A DNA stretch of 64,000 nucleotides from Muribaculaceae bacterium Isolate-037 (Harlan) (lineage in GTDB: Bacteria; Bacteroidota; Bacteroidia; Bacteroidales; Muribaculaceae), in the NCBI GenBank assembly GCA_003762615.1, contig RIAZ01000014.1, positions 1-64,000 of the forward strand. The letters run 5' to 3'. A program made the position numbers and the translations under genes. Below, piece by piece: positions 1-9,071 of this stretch (position 1 is the first letter of the stretch; every line of letters begins with the position of its first letter). The notes under the pieces were generated by a model. It had not been told where the DNA came from and searched no databases. It worked only from the letters and a program-made list of their open reading frames with translations.

Positions 1-106
1 AAAAGCATGGGGACCTATCGTACTTAATGGAGTCAACCAACATGACATCTGCCTTATTCCATGCTTGAATATCCTGAAATTTGAAGTTGAAATTATTCAA
101 AAACAT
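1..106 (-). CDS. N-terminus of a small protein cut by the window edge, possibly four-helix-bundle (23S rRNA IVP-like)
   Basis: On the minus strand an ATG at 106-104 opens a frame that stays open for 35 codons to the window edge. The residues FKFQDIQAWNKADVMLV resemble the N-terminal helix of the four-helix-bundle family found in 23S rRNA intervening sequences (pattern F-x-L-x-x-W-x-K-A). That family call is a resemblance only. A -7 box TACATTTG (116-123, minus) sits directly upstream, which supports a real gene but leaves almost no 5' leader. It could also be a chance frame. Confidence 0.38.
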   Translation of the reverse strand, partial: MFLNNFNFKFQDIQAWNKADVMLVDSIKYDRSPCF

Positions 107-115
107 TTAACCGTA

Positions 116-123
116 CAAATGTA
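116..123 (-). promoter_or_regulatory. Bacteroidetes -7 promoter box inside a short palindrome
   Basis: The minus strand reads TACATTTG, a match to the -7 consensus TAnnTTTG. It lies inside the 14-bp palindrome CGTACAAATGTACG (112-125), which could be an operator. Its expected start site is within a few bases of the ATG at 106. Confidence 0.4.
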
Positions 124-155
124 CGACATGAATATTAATTATTTAACACTATAAC

Positions 156-1100
156 TCAATATGATGCCGGTCTATATGCCACGCTGTCAACGTACATGAG
201 ATTTGACCTGATCGTGGAATACACCATAATGTCAAACGGTTTATCCAATTTTGTGAACTTGGATCCATCTGCATTCTCAAAAGCATCGTAGTCATCCGTG
301 ATCGAATCCACCACTATGCGGTTGCCATCGGAATGCCCAAGATAATAATTGCTGTATCCACGGAACTCTTCCATGAGATTCTTCATTATCTTGAAACGCT
401 GGTTCTTACTGTTTGAATCGCCCAAAGTAATATCGGATATCTCATACGATGTACCATCCTTTGCGGTGGATTCATACATTCCACCAAATCCTGCGAGGTT
501 GCACTTGGCGTAATCAAACCCCACCCTATTATTTGGGAGACATACAGTATCCTTCCCATTTAAGAGCAACGCAGTGTAAGTCGGATGCAGCGAAATGATG
601 GGGAGTGCCACATATTTTTCTGCCAAACCTGCCACTACCGTGCATGCCGTGTCGGAATAGACTGTGCGCTGATCATCCTTACTCCTTGAGACAAGACCTC
701 CGTATGTCGGATATGGTGTGCTCTGCTCCGAGAGACACATTTCTCCATCCGCAACATTATATATCTGCAAGTCTATAAAGTTATCTGTGAATAATACAAG
801 ACCACGTTTCTTCTTATCTTGGAATTCCACTGTAGAATCAGTACGGTTAGTGACTATGTATCTCTGGGGCATATTACCGAAGCCGTATTCATAGTAATCC
901 ACCTCGTCATCCCTGATTTCAAGTAGAGGACCCTCATCATCCATACCGATCATTTCCCATATTCCTTGGGTAGGTTTTGGAGATTCAGCCACTTGTGAAT
1001 CGGTTTCGTTGTCTGCTGTGGTGGCACTACCGGAATTTTTGCAAGCCGTTGAAAAAAAGCTCAATGAGGCAAGCAGGATTGCTAACTTAGAATTGTTCAT
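156..1100 (-). CDS. putative lipoprotein, unknown function
   Basis: The protein has 314 residues when started at MNNSKLAILL. An upstream in-frame ATG at 1133 would add 11 residues ahead of an already complete signal peptide, so I prefer the ATG at 1100. The hydrophobic stretch ends in FFSTAC, giving a candidate lipidated Cys at residue 20. A Ser/Thr/Asp-rich linker follows, then a segment that reads like a lipocalin-type beta domain (PTQGIWEMIGMDDEG, later RYIVTNRTDSTVEFQD). Exported lipoproteins of this style are common in Bacteroidales. I do not recognise the family. It is flanked by regions without clear partners, so context adds little. Confidence 0.7.
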   Translation of the reverse strand: MNNSKLAILLASLSFFSTACKNSGSATTADNETDSQVAESPKPTQGIWEMIGMDDEGPLLEIRDDEVDYYEYGFGNMPQRYIVTNRTDSTVEFQDKKKRGLVLFTDNFIDLQIYNVADGEMCLSEQSTPYPTYGGLVSRSKDDQRTVYSDTACTVVAGLAEKYVALPIISLHPTYTALLLNGKDTVCLPNNRVGFDYAKCNLAGFGGMYESTAKDGTSYEISDITLGDSNSKNQRFKIMKNLMEEFRGYSNYYLGHSDGNRIVVDSITDDYDAFENADGSKFTKLDKPFDIMVYSTIRSNLMYVDSVAYRPASY

Positions 1101-1702
1101 AATGTAGATATTAATTATGTTTGAAAAATACATCCAATGTGTCCCCGATTGAATCCCTTATCGGATTTTACGTAATTCTTGGCATATAAAAATAGAAAAC
1201 GCAGGATTCTCTTTCTTTGCTCGTCCTGCCCTGAGAGACGTTGGTATCCTTCTCCCAGTCGAGACAAACAACGTAGAAGCCCACGTGTTGGTATATATAA
1301 ACCTCAGGTACACTATACATACAGGTACACCAAGGACTATAACCTTGCCGTGAGCGACCTTGTTGCCTTTGTCTTTGACTGGAAAAGAATTTGTGGAAAG
1401 TTTCTCAGAGTCAAGAACAAAGCGCACAAAGACGCTCTATTATAATATGTCAGCAGACCCCACCCCAAACCCTTCGGCTCGCCGGATTCGCTTTCCGGAA
1501 ACCTTATCGGGCTCCTGCGGGCAGACTTTGCCGCACAAATTTAAGCATTATTTCTCAATTTACAAACATTTATCTCACTTTTCAAATTATTTTCAACCTT
1601 TTACGACATTCCTTACGACACTCTGACAAACTTTCTCGCAACTTCAATAAAGGCAATATTCCCTCGTAATCTCCATACTGACATCAATAAAATATCATCA
1701 TA
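1101..1702. other. about 600 bp without a convincing gene
   Basis: Several frames of 70-92 codons are open on both strands here, but they overlap each other and none gives a protein I recognise or a convincing start. A 9-bp direct repeat CAGGTACAC occurs at 1305-1313 and 1322-1330. From about 1540 the sequence turns AT-rich. It may be an eroded gene or element, but I see no identifiable remnant. Confidence 0.5.
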
Positions 1703-1745
1703 AATAATAATGAGCATAAACATAATGTTGCTACTCATTATTATT
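1703..1745. repeat. palindromic repeat, copy 1, flanking the DUF234 ATPase remnant
   Basis: Perfect 12-bp inverted arms (AATAATAATGAG at 1703-1714 and its complement at 1734-1745) enclose a 19-nt loop. Positions 1709-1742 match 2415-2448 in direct orientation with four mismatches in 34 bp. The copy lies just beyond the stop codon of the ATPase remnant. Confidence 0.75.
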
Positions 1746-1763
1746 TTTCATTTTGATTTGTTA

Positions 1764-2400
1764 TTAATCGGCAAGGACTATATCGTCCGGATAAAATACC
1801 AGGCAAGCCGGTGAATCCAATAATTTTGTTTTTGTGAAGAGAGCATAGTGTATGGTCATATCTTCTATTACGAATGGAGCACACGATGTCTTTTCTCTCA
1901 ATTCTTCAAGAAAACATTCGCCATACTCTCCTTCGGTCCACTTACATTCCCCTACTAAAAGATGCTTGCCATCAAGTGATTTCGCAACCACATCAAATTC
2001 CATGGCTACGTTACGTTTCTCTTCCTTGACAGCCACATTACCCCACCATCTGGATGCCAAACCATAATATATCCCATCTATCTCCCTTCCGCTGACATAC
2101 TCCCTGCATAGCTTCTCCCATACGCCTCCCAAATAACCGGGCAGACTGACTGATATCTTCTGCCACACTGCCTCACTTCGTCCCAATGATATAAGCGAGG
2201 CATTCGGTGATACGAAATGGTAGTAGGAATCCAAGAAATAATCATCTATCTTATAAAGCGGTTCTATCTTGCAGACATTTCCTGATTAGTGTAGATTTTC
2301 CTACACGACGCCGACCGTATACAACGATTAATTTCGATGTCGCCGAATCCAACACCTTCTCTATCCGGGCTTTCTCTTTAGTTCTGTCTACAAATTTCAT
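1764..2400 (-). pseudogene. decayed DUF234-type (archaeal-type) AAA ATPase with large internal deletion
   Basis: The minus-strand ATG at 2400 starts MKFVDRTKEKARIEKV, then YGRRRVGKSTLI, a Walker A P-loop, and stops after 49 codons (2251). The adjoining sequence, read in another frame, gives EPLYKIDDYFLDSYYHF and runs to 1764. That second part matches the C-terminal DUF234 nuclease-like half of these ATPases, with the FDVVA and LLVGECKW elements near its centre. Full-length members have roughly 450 residues. Here the P-loop is joined almost directly to the C-terminal domain near 2265, so about half of the gene (Walker B and sensor regions) is missing and the frame is shifted. The remnant is enclosed by two copies of one palindromic repeat. 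Confidence 0.85.
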
Positions 2401-2410
2401 AACGCAGCAT

Positions 2411-2448
2411 AATTAATGAGTACAAAAATAATGTTTCTACTCATTATT
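2411..2448. repeat. palindromic repeat, copy 2, upstream of the ATPase remnant
   Basis: The 9-bp arms TAATGAGTA (2414-2422) and TACTCATTA (2438-2446) are perfect complements with a 15-nt loop. The repeat sits just ahead of the remnant's ATG (2400), where an operator or promoter would be, and also just after the menD stop (2470). It matches copy 1 at 30 of 34 positions. Confidence 0.75.
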
Positions 2449-2469
2449 TCCAAACAGAATGACAACTAT

Positions 2470-4176
2470 TTATTCCGGGACGGTGATTTGCATGTATTGT
2501 CGGAGGATTGCCGCGCTGCTCTCTCCGTCGCATACTATGCGCAAGACACCTCTCTTCGGAGATGAGAGGAGCATAGAAAGCGATTCCCGTAAGGTGGTTG
2601 CATCCGTAGCTTCGTGATATTCCCAACCATAGCCTTCGGCAAGATGCCGGAGTGGAAGCTGAGGGGCACAACAGAAGTAGCGTTCGCGTTCCTCAAGTCG
2701 GGAGGTGGAGGGTATGAACCGGAAGATTCCACCGCCGTTGTTGTCTATTACTATTATACGCATCCGGTCAGGTATACCAGGCAACGATAATGCTGCAACA
2801 TCGTATGCCATCGACATATCGCCCGTGACAAGCACCGTCTTGCCATTATATTTCATTGCGCCACCTACGGCTGTCGAGCCGCATCCGTCTATGCCCGACA
2901 CCCCCCGGTTGCAATACGTGGCATGCGGCTGATGCTTCCCTACTATCTGAGCGTAGCGCACCGATGTGCCGTTTGAAAGGAAGAGATTCACATCTCTCGG
3001 CAGCATCTCATCTATTATGGAGAAGGCTTTAAGTTCGCTCCAGCCTACGGAATCCACATATTCATCCTTCGCCTTGAATGCCTCACGCCTTGCCTCGCTC
3101 CAGATGCTGCTATAACTGTTGTCACCGACGTGCTTGACCGCTGCGGCATACAGCTGATGAAGGAATCTTGCCGGGTCTGCCTCTATCCGTTTGGTCAGCG
3201 ACATGAAGCAGTCAGACGTGGTGTGATTCCATCCCACCGACCAATGTTCACATACCGAATTGTTGCGGCGAAGATATTCCTTCAGTTTCCGCGAGACGAG
3301 CGACCCGCCTACTGATATGACTATATCGGGCGACATGGAATCAAGACGCGTCTCCGGCAATGCGGTGAGCACGGAGTCCACACCACTCGCCTCCTCTCCA
3401 AGATGCAGGTTTGACAGAGTTTCGGTCATAGCCACTACATTCGGAAGGCTACAGAACTCCCCTACCGACTTATGCATACGTGAGTCAGGGGGAAGGAATC
3501 CAGCCACAAACATCACCTTCGAGCCTGCCACACTACGTCCGAGTTCCCTGACAATCTCCTTATTGACAATACCATCGGATGAGATCATCTCTATGACTCT
3601 TGGCGATGTGCCTATTGCCTCCCGTTTGAGCCCGAGCGGTTCCGCAAGACGCACGTTGATATGCACCGGTCCCTTACGTCGCGACATCGCCTCTATCATG
3701 GCATCGTTTGATATGCGGTTGGCATACCATAGCATCTCCTTATCATCGTTGCCCCATGCCGGCAATTCGTAGCTACGTTTCACGAAATTCAACAACGCCT
3801 CAAACTGGCGCAGCGTCTGCGAATCATCCTGATCAATCCATTGCTCAGGACGATCAGCGGAGATCACGATGAGTGGTACACCCTGATAGAACGCCTCCGC
3901 AACCGCCGGGGCATAATTGAGGAGCGCGGTGCCGGAAGTGCACACCAGTGCCACAGGCTTACGGCTCACCACCGACATGCCGAGAGCCATGAAGGCGGCT
4001 GCACGCTCATCGACCACGTTATATTTCCTCATACCTCTGCGCGACTCCGCAGCTATCAGCAGCGGGGCATTACGTGAGCCCGGTGAGCACACCACGTCTC
4101 TCACCCCGTGCGCCTCCATGACGTCAAACAATATGGAGCAGAACCGTTTGTCGGTATCTTGTCGGTCTGTCATCAT
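2470..4176 (-). CDS. menD: MenD, SEPHCHC synthase (menaquinone biosynthesis)
   Basis: This 568-residue thiamine-diphosphate enzyme joins 2-oxoglutarate and isochorismate to make 2-succinyl-5-enolpyruvyl-6-hydroxy-3-cyclohexene-1-carboxylate, the first committed step of menaquinone synthesis. The N-terminus carries VCSPGSRNAPL (about residues 29-39), typical of MenD. The ThDP/Mg motif runs from GDMSM (about 452) to DNNGGGIF (about 478-485). Length is normal. Its ATG overlaps the fmt stop codon (ATGA, 4174-4176 and 4173-4175), so the two are translationally coupled. No other men gene is adjacent; the next thing downstream is the repeat-flanked ATPase remnant. Menaquinone would be the natural electron acceptor for the complex I encoded further on. 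Confidence 0.97.
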   Translation of the reverse strand: MMTDRQDTDKRFCSILFDVMEAHGVRDVVCSPGSRNAPLLIAAESRRGMRKYNVVDERAAAFMALGMSVVSRKPVALVCTSGTALLNYAPAVAEAFYQGVPLIVISADRPEQWIDQDDSQTLRQFEALLNFVKRSYELPAWGNDDKEMLWYANRISNDAMIEAMSRRKGPVHINVRLAEPLGLKREAIGTSPRVIEMISSDGIVNKEIVRELGRSVAGSKVMFVAGFLPPDSRMHKSVGEFCSLPNVVAMTETLSNLHLGEEASGVDSVLTALPETRLDSMSPDIVISVGGSLVSRKLKEYLRRNNSVCEHWSVGWNHTTSDCFMSLTKRIEADPARFLHQLYAAAVKHVGDNSYSSIWSEARREAFKAKDEYVDSVGWSELKAFSIIDEMLPRDVNLFLSNGTSVRYAQIVGKHQPHATYCNRGVSGIDGCGSTAVGGAMKYNGKTVLVTGDMSMAYDVAALSLPGIPDRMRIIVIDNNGGGIFRFIPSTSRLEERERYFCCAPQLPLRHLAEGYGWEYHEATDATTLRESLSMLLSSPKRGVLRIVCDGESSAAILRQYMQITVPE

Positions 4177-5129
4177 ACGAAACGCTCCGGTTTATATCCG
4201 CGAAGGAAGGCATCCGCCCCCATACGCTTCTTACCCGCCGGCTGCAACGACACAATCTCAAGCATACCGTCAGCCACCGCGACAAACAATCTGTCCTTAG
4301 CCACAATCACCTCTCCCGGCTTCCTGTTGCCCGCAGGGGTATCTCCGCAGAGTGCCGTCTCAAAAATCTTGACATCGGCAAACGTTCCGAGAGTACGTGA
4401 ATCCTCAAACGTGGACCACGCCGCAGGATAAGGCGACAATCCGCGCACAAGGTTATGGATTTCAGTGGCAGGACGATCCCATGCTATGCGACACGTATCC
4501 TTGAATATCTTCGGGGCTGGGATAAACTCACCCTCCGGCTGAGGCTGAGGCGTCACATTCCCGGCTGCAATATCCATTACTGTATGAGCCACCATATCGG
4601 CACCAAGCGTCATCAACTTGTCATGCACGTCGCCGACGTTATCCTCCGGAAGGATAGCGATGGTGCGTTGCTCTATTATGTCGCCGGTATCAATCTCATG
4701 CTTTAGGAAGAAGGTGGTGACGCCTGTCTCCGTCTCCCCGTTGATAACCGCCCAGTTGATAGGTGCAGCACCGCGATATTTCGGGAGAAGCGACGCATGA
4801 AGATTGAATGTGCCAAGACGTGGCATCGACCATACCACCTCCGGCAACATACGGAATGCTATCACTATGAAAAGATCGGCATTTATGGCACGCAACTCCT
4901 CCACGAAGTCGGGTGATTTCAATTTCTCTGGCTGAAGCACACGGAGTCCGTTTTCCACGGCATACCGCTTCACGTCGCTCTGAATAAGCTTATGTCCGCG
5001 TCCGGCAATCTTGTCGGGCATCGTGACGACTGCAGCTATATCCTGACCATCCTTCATCAGTCGGTCAAGACTCGCAACGGCAAATTCGGGGGTTCCGAAG
5101 AACACTATCTTTAGTTTGTTTTCACTCAT
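4173..5129 (-). CDS. fmt: Fmt, methionyl-tRNA formyltransferase
   Basis: The enzyme formylates initiator Met-tRNA using 10-formyltetrahydrofolate. With the start MSENKLKIVFFGTPEFA at 5129 the protein has 318 residues, the usual family length; the longer frame starting at 5174 adds 15 residues with no homology-like features. The formyl-transfer site NLHASLLPKYRGAAP lies at about residues 109-123, with HEIDTGD at about 144-150, and a C-terminal OB-like domain follows. A 4-bp overlap couples it to menD, and the ClC gene lies 73 bp upstream. Conserved linkage with tsaC and ClC genes occurs in other Bacteroidales as I recall. Confidence 0.97.
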   Translation of the reverse strand: MSENKLKIVFFGTPEFAVASLDRLMKDGQDIAAVVTMPDKIAGRGHKLIQSDVKRYAVENGLRVLQPEKLKSPDFVEELRAINADLFIVIAFRMLPEVVWSMPRLGTFNLHASLLPKYRGAAPINWAVINGETETGVTTFFLKHEIDTGDIIEQRTIAILPEDNVGDVHDKLMTLGADMVAHTVMDIAAGNVTPQPQPEGEFIPAPKIFKDTCRIAWDRPATEIHNLVRGLSPYPAAWSTFEDSRTLGTFADVKIFETALCGDTPAGNRKPGEVIVAKDRLFVAVADGMLEIVSLQPAGKKRMGADAFLRGYKPERFV

Positions 5130-5202
5130 CTGGTTATAATTTTTCTGTTTATGCACCGCAATTTCCGGTGACATTATCTTTCAATCCAGCTCGCCGACAG
5201 CG

Positions 5203-7005
5203 TCAGTCATCACAATAATGACGCAACACGCGACGATAGGAATTGAATATCTTTGATTTGGAAACGAATCCGATATATTTCCCTTTCTCCACTACGGGAA
5301 GGTTCCATGCGTTTGTCTTGTCGAAAATGCGCATCACCTCCTCCATCGGCTGACCTATCTCTATTCGGGCAGGAGGCATCGACATGAAGCGCGTCACGTG
5401 CATCTTCTTGTAGAGATCAGGACGGAACATTATGTTGCGGATATCATCGAGCAACACTATACCCACCAGCACCCCTTCAGCATCAATTACAGGAAAAAGA
5501 TTACGGTTTGACGTGGCGATAATATCTACCACCTCCTTAAGATTCATCTCCGGACGCACCGTCTTGAAATCCTTCTCTATGAGATTGTCGATTTTAAGAA
5601 GGGTAAGCACCGACTTATCCTTCTGATGAGTCAGGAGGTCGCCCTGCTTGGCGAGACGCATGGTGTAGATACTGTAAGGCTCGAAGATTCTTATGGTCAT
5701 GTATGACAATGTGGAGACGATAAGCAGAGGCAGAAACAGGTTGTAACCACCGGTCATCTCCGCCGTGAGGAAGATAGCCATCAGCGGGGCATGCATCACT
5801 CCGCTCATCAGTCCTGCCATACCGAGAAGGGTAAAATTCTTGTTGGAGATTCCCACGCCCCCCTCAAATATATTGTTGAGAAGGAAAGCAAACAGGAATC
5901 CGCACATCGCACCTACAAAGAGGGAGGGGGCAAACGTGCCGCCTACACCTCCGGCCCCATTGGTGGCACTCGTTGCAAATACTTTCGTCAGTATTATGGC
6001 GACAATGAAGCAGGCTATGAACCATATATTATCGCGGTCAACATAAAAGAATGTGCCGTCGACAATCTTTGAGTAGTCACCTTCAAGGAGATTATTGATA
6101 GCCCCGTAGCCCTCACCATAGAGCGGAGGCAACACGAAGATGAGTCCGGCAAGAATCACGCCACCTATCGCCACCTTCAACATCCGGTATTTCAATCGGG
6201 AGAACATGGATTCCATCATAAACATGACGCGCGTGAAATACAACGACACCAATCCGCAGAATATGCCAAGAAGTAAGGTATATGGTATCTTGCTCACGGA
6301 GAAAGGTTCACTCTGCGAGAAGAAGAATTCGGAATTGTAGCCCTCCAGCACGTATGCCACAGTCGCTCCCGTGATTGATGAGATAAGCAACGGCATGACG
6401 GTGGCTCCCGTGAGATCAATCATCAGCACCTCGAGAGTGAAAAGCATACCGGCAATAGGCGCACGGAATATTCCAGCTATGCCTGCCGCCGCGCCACATC
6501 CCACAAGAAGCATCAATATGCGGGGCGACATACGGAATGCCTGACCCACATTCGAGCCTATCGCCGCGCCCGTGAACACGATCGGTCCCTCTGCTCCGAC
6601 CGATCCGCCGAATCCTATCGTGATGGAGGAGGCCACAAGAGACGCATACATGTTTTTCTTCTTAAGGCGCGACTTATTGCGGGAAATAGCATACAGCACC
6701 TTCGTCACGCCATGAGATATGTTGTCCTTCACCACATATTGAAGGAACAGGAGCACTATCAATATGCCCACCACCGGATAGACAAGATAGAGATAGTTGG
6801 CAGTGGTCGCGCTGAAATGAGACGTAAGCAACCCGGAGATAAGATGAATCAGCAGTTTGAGCAACTGGGCGGCAAATCCACACGCCACCCCCACCACGAG
6901 CGCAAGAATCAACACGAAGTTACGCTCTTTTATGTGGGTCTCGCGCCAGCTGACCACCTTAAACCACCATTCCGTAAATCTGTTGTTATGTTCTGTATAT
7001 GCCAT
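5203..7005 (-). CDS. ClC-family chloride channel/transporter with CBS pair
   Basis: The 600-residue membrane protein has a ClC core (about residues 30-450) followed by two CBS domains (about 475-530 and 538-595) that usually bind nucleotides and gate transport. The ClC signature GSVGAEGP places the external gating glutamate at about residue 139. GGVGGTFAPSLFVGA is the second selectivity motif. At the position of the internal proton glutamate of E. coli ClC-ec1 (E203), the motif here reads FTLEVLM, so valine replaces it. In characterised families this substitution goes with channels rather than proton-coupled exchangers, but I cannot decide mechanism from sequence. The first motif reads NISHGV instead of GSGIP. 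It lies 11 bp downstream of the glycosylphosphotransferase gene. Confidence 0.93.
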   Translation of the reverse strand: MAYTEHNNRFTEWWFKVVSWRETHIKERNFVLILALVVGVACGFAAQLLKLLIHLISGLLTSHFSATTANYLYLVYPVVGILIVLLFLQYVVKDNISHGVTKVLYAISRNKSRLKKKNMYASLVASSITIGFGGSVGAEGPIVFTGAAIGSNVGQAFRMSPRILMLLVGCGAAAGIAGIFRAPIAGMLFTLEVLMIDLTGATVMPLLISSITGATVAYVLEGYNSEFFFSQSEPFSVSKIPYTLLLGIFCGLVSLYFTRVMFMMESMFSRLKYRMLKVAIGGVILAGLIFVLPPLYGEGYGAINNLLEGDYSKIVDGTFFYVDRDNIWFIACFIVAIILTKVFATSATNGAGGVGGTFAPSLFVGAMCGFLFAFLLNNIFEGGVGISNKNFTLLGMAGLMSGVMHAPLMAIFLTAEMTGGYNLFLPLLIVSTLSYMTIRIFEPYSIYTMRLAKQGDLLTHQKDKSVLTLLKIDNLIEKDFKTVRPEMNLKEVVDIIATSNRNLFPVIDAEGVLVGIVLLDDIRNIMFRPDLYKKMHVTRFMSMPPARIEIGQPMEEVMRIFDKTNAWNLPVVEKGKYIGFVSKSKIFNSYRRVLRHYCDD

Positions 7006-7016
7006 GTGTTGACTTA

Positions 7017-8441
7017 TTACATTCCTTTACCCCCCGCGACTGTCCGCAAGGTGTAGATTAATATTTTTATATCGAGGGAGAGCGACATATTTGATATGTA
7101 TATCAGGTCATACTTCGTGCGTTCCACCATCTGGTCGAGGGTGGAGGCATATCCGTATTTCACCATTCCCCAGGATGTGATGCCGGGACGCACCTGATAT
7201 ACGAGTCCGTAGTAAGGGGCATGCTGCATTATCCGCTCTATATAGTATCGCCGCTCCGGACGCGGTCCGACTATCGACATATCCCCCCTCACCACATTCC
7301 AGAACTGCGGGAGTTCGTCAAGACGATATTTGCGGAGCACCCTCCCCACCGGAGTGACACGCTCATCGTGCTCGCTTGAAAGACACGGTCCATCAGCCTC
7401 GGCATTCTCTATCATTGTACGGAATTTGTAGATGGCAAACGGCTTCTGTTGCCGTCCCACACGCTCCTGGCTGTAGAAGACCGGTCCCGGAGAGCCAATC
7501 TTTACCATTACCGCTATCAGCAGATAGAGCGGAGAGAAAAGGAGCAGCACCAACAACGATATGACTACGTCACACGTGCGTTTCACGTTTTTTGCTGACT
7601 CAGAGAGTGCCGGCGACGTGATATCCACAAACGGGTCGCCATATATATCCTTCAGGCGTATCGACGACGTGATGAAAGAGAACGTGTCCGGGGCTATTCT
7701 CACGGAGAGTCGGCAGGAGAAGAGATGAAACAGCAGCTTAAGCAACTCATCCTCATCTTTTGTGGCAGGAGCCACGATCAGATGCGTCACCCCCTTATCC
7801 GCACATATCGTCTGCAAAGATTCCAGATCATATACGTCTACCCCATCTCCGGAATCCGGTTCGCCCGGAATCCTCACAAATCCACAGACATCGTAGCTGA
7901 CCCTTGACGGTGTTGTCATCAGCCGCCTTGCTGAGAGGCGTGCCGACTCGGAATTTCCTATGATTAGAGTCCGAAGCTCCCAATTATGATTTCTGAAATT
8001 CTTCAGTGCCCGCTGCGTTATTATTATACGCCCGGCATAGCAGAAGAGAAACAGCAGCCCGAAAAGCGACAATATCAATTCGTAATTGATGATGCGCAAT
8101 CCCGTCTGGTCGTTTATCAGCAGGATGAGATAGATAAGCGAAGAGTTGATAAGCGCGGAACAGAGTGTGGTCTGAAGTTCCTGAAGACGCGACTTGCCAA
8201 ACGGCTGATTATAGTAGCCGGAAAGCCAGAACACTGCCATCATGGCAAGTGGCACCGACAGCTGCTCGGCTATAAGTTTGCCGGAAAAGAGGAAACGCTC
8301 AAGACTACCCCACGACGAATTATCACGCAGGATGGCAAAACGGCAGATATTAAACAACAGGAATGCGATGTTGCCGGTAAGCCAATCCGTTGCGGCATAC
8401 CTCATCTGTTGCACCCTTATAGATACTGCTGATTTCCTCAT
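7017..8441 (-). CDS. polyprenyl glycosylphosphotransferase (WcaJ/EpsE type)
   Basis: The 474-residue protein has several N-terminal membrane helices, a central CoA-binding-like domain, and a C-terminal sugar-transferase domain from about residue 280 ([18 protein letters not shown], then [37 protein letters not shown]). Enzymes of this family move a phosphosugar from a nucleotide sugar to undecaprenyl phosphate, starting exopolysaccharide or capsule assembly at the inner membrane. No other glycosyltransferase, flippase or polymerase gene is near. It sits between tsaC and the ClC gene in an otherwise housekeeping operon, so it may start a conserved surface glycan rather than a variable capsule; that is inference. 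The sugar specificity cannot be read from sequence. Confidence 0.92.
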   Translation of the reverse strand: MRKSAVSIRVQQMRYAATDWLTGNIAFLLFNICRFAILRDNSSWGSLERFLFSGKLIAEQLSVPLAMMAVFWLSGYYNQPFGKSRLQELQTTLCSALINSSLIYLILLINDQTGLRIINYELILSLFGLLFLFCYAGRIIITQRALKNFRNHNWELRTLIIGNSESARLSARRLMTTPSRVSYDVCGFVRIPGEPDSGDGVDVYDLESLQTICADKGVTHLIVAPATKDEDELLKLLFHLFSCRLSVRIAPDTFSFITSSIRLKDIYGDPFVDITSPALSESAKNVKRTCDVVISLLVLLLFSPLYLLIAVMVKIGSPGPVFYSQERVGRQQKPFAIYKFRTMIENAEADGPCLSSEHDERVTPVGRVLRKYRLDELPQFWNVVRGDMSIVGPRPERRYYIERIMQHAPYYGLVYQVRPGITSWGMVKYGYASTLDQMVERTKYDLIYISNMSLSLDIKILIYTLRTVAGGKGM

Positions 8442-8487
8442 CTTCTGCTCAGATCAATTTATTCCCCCTGTCTGACAACTGCAATTC

Positions 8488-9054
8488 TCATCTTATCACT
8501 TTTATCAATCCTCCGTCTGACACCTTTATGATATTGCTCGGCGAGGGAGCCGAGTTCTCATCGCGCCGGTAGGATGCTATGTAGTCAACCCCGTTCTTTA
8601 TATCGTCGGAAATATCATTGAATATTCCGGAGGTCTTCTCTCCGCTTATGTTGGCGGAAGTCGACACAAGCGGACGACGCAGACGCCGGCACAATTCTTG
8701 GGAATATCTCTCGCCGGTGATCCTTATCCCAAGCGACCCGTCGGGCGCAAGAAGGTTTCCCGCCACATTGTGCGGATGATCGTAAATGATGGTGAGCGGG
8801 TCAACGGCTGCTTCTATCAGTTGCCATGCCACCTCCGGGACATCATCGACAATTCTGTCGAGTGCACCTTCACTGTCAACCAGCACAAGCATTGACTTGC
8901 TTTCAGCACGGCGTTTCAGATCATAGATCTTTCTGACCGCCTCTGCATTTGTGGCGTCACACCCTATCCCCCAAACCGTATCGGTCGGATAGAGTATGAT
9001 TCCACCATTACGCAGGCATTCCACTGCCTTGTTTATATCTTCCTGAAATGTCAT
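8488..9054 (-). CDS. tsaC: TsaC/Sua5-type L-threonylcarbamoyladenylate synthase
   Basis: The 188-residue YrdC-fold protein makes threonylcarbamoyl-AMP from threonine, bicarbonate and ATP, for the t6A37 modification of ANN-decoding tRNAs. The N-terminus ILYPTDTVWGIGCDATN and the downstream KRRAESKSM form the usual YrdC binding site, and STSANISGE lies near the C-terminus. It is the single-domain form, without the extra Sua5 C-terminal domain. The gene starts 17 bp after the nadE stop and precedes the glycosylphosphotransferase by 46 bp, all on one strand. Confidence 0.94.
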   Translation of the reverse strand: MTFQEDINKAVECLRNGGIILYPTDTVWGIGCDATNAEAVRKIYDLKRRAESKSMLVLVDSEGALDRIVDDVPEVAWQLIEAAVDPLTIIYDHPHNVAGNLLAPDGSLGIRITGERYSQELCRRLRRPLVSTSANISGEKTSGIFNDISDDIKNGVDYIASYRRDENSAPSPSNIIKVSDGGLIKVIR

Positions 9055-9071
9055 GAAGTGAGATGTATGAA

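Noticed and set aside
1158..1445. Two overlapping frames of about 88 codons on opposite strands
   Set aside because: Neither shows a recognisable domain, credible start context or codon pattern, and they exclude each other.
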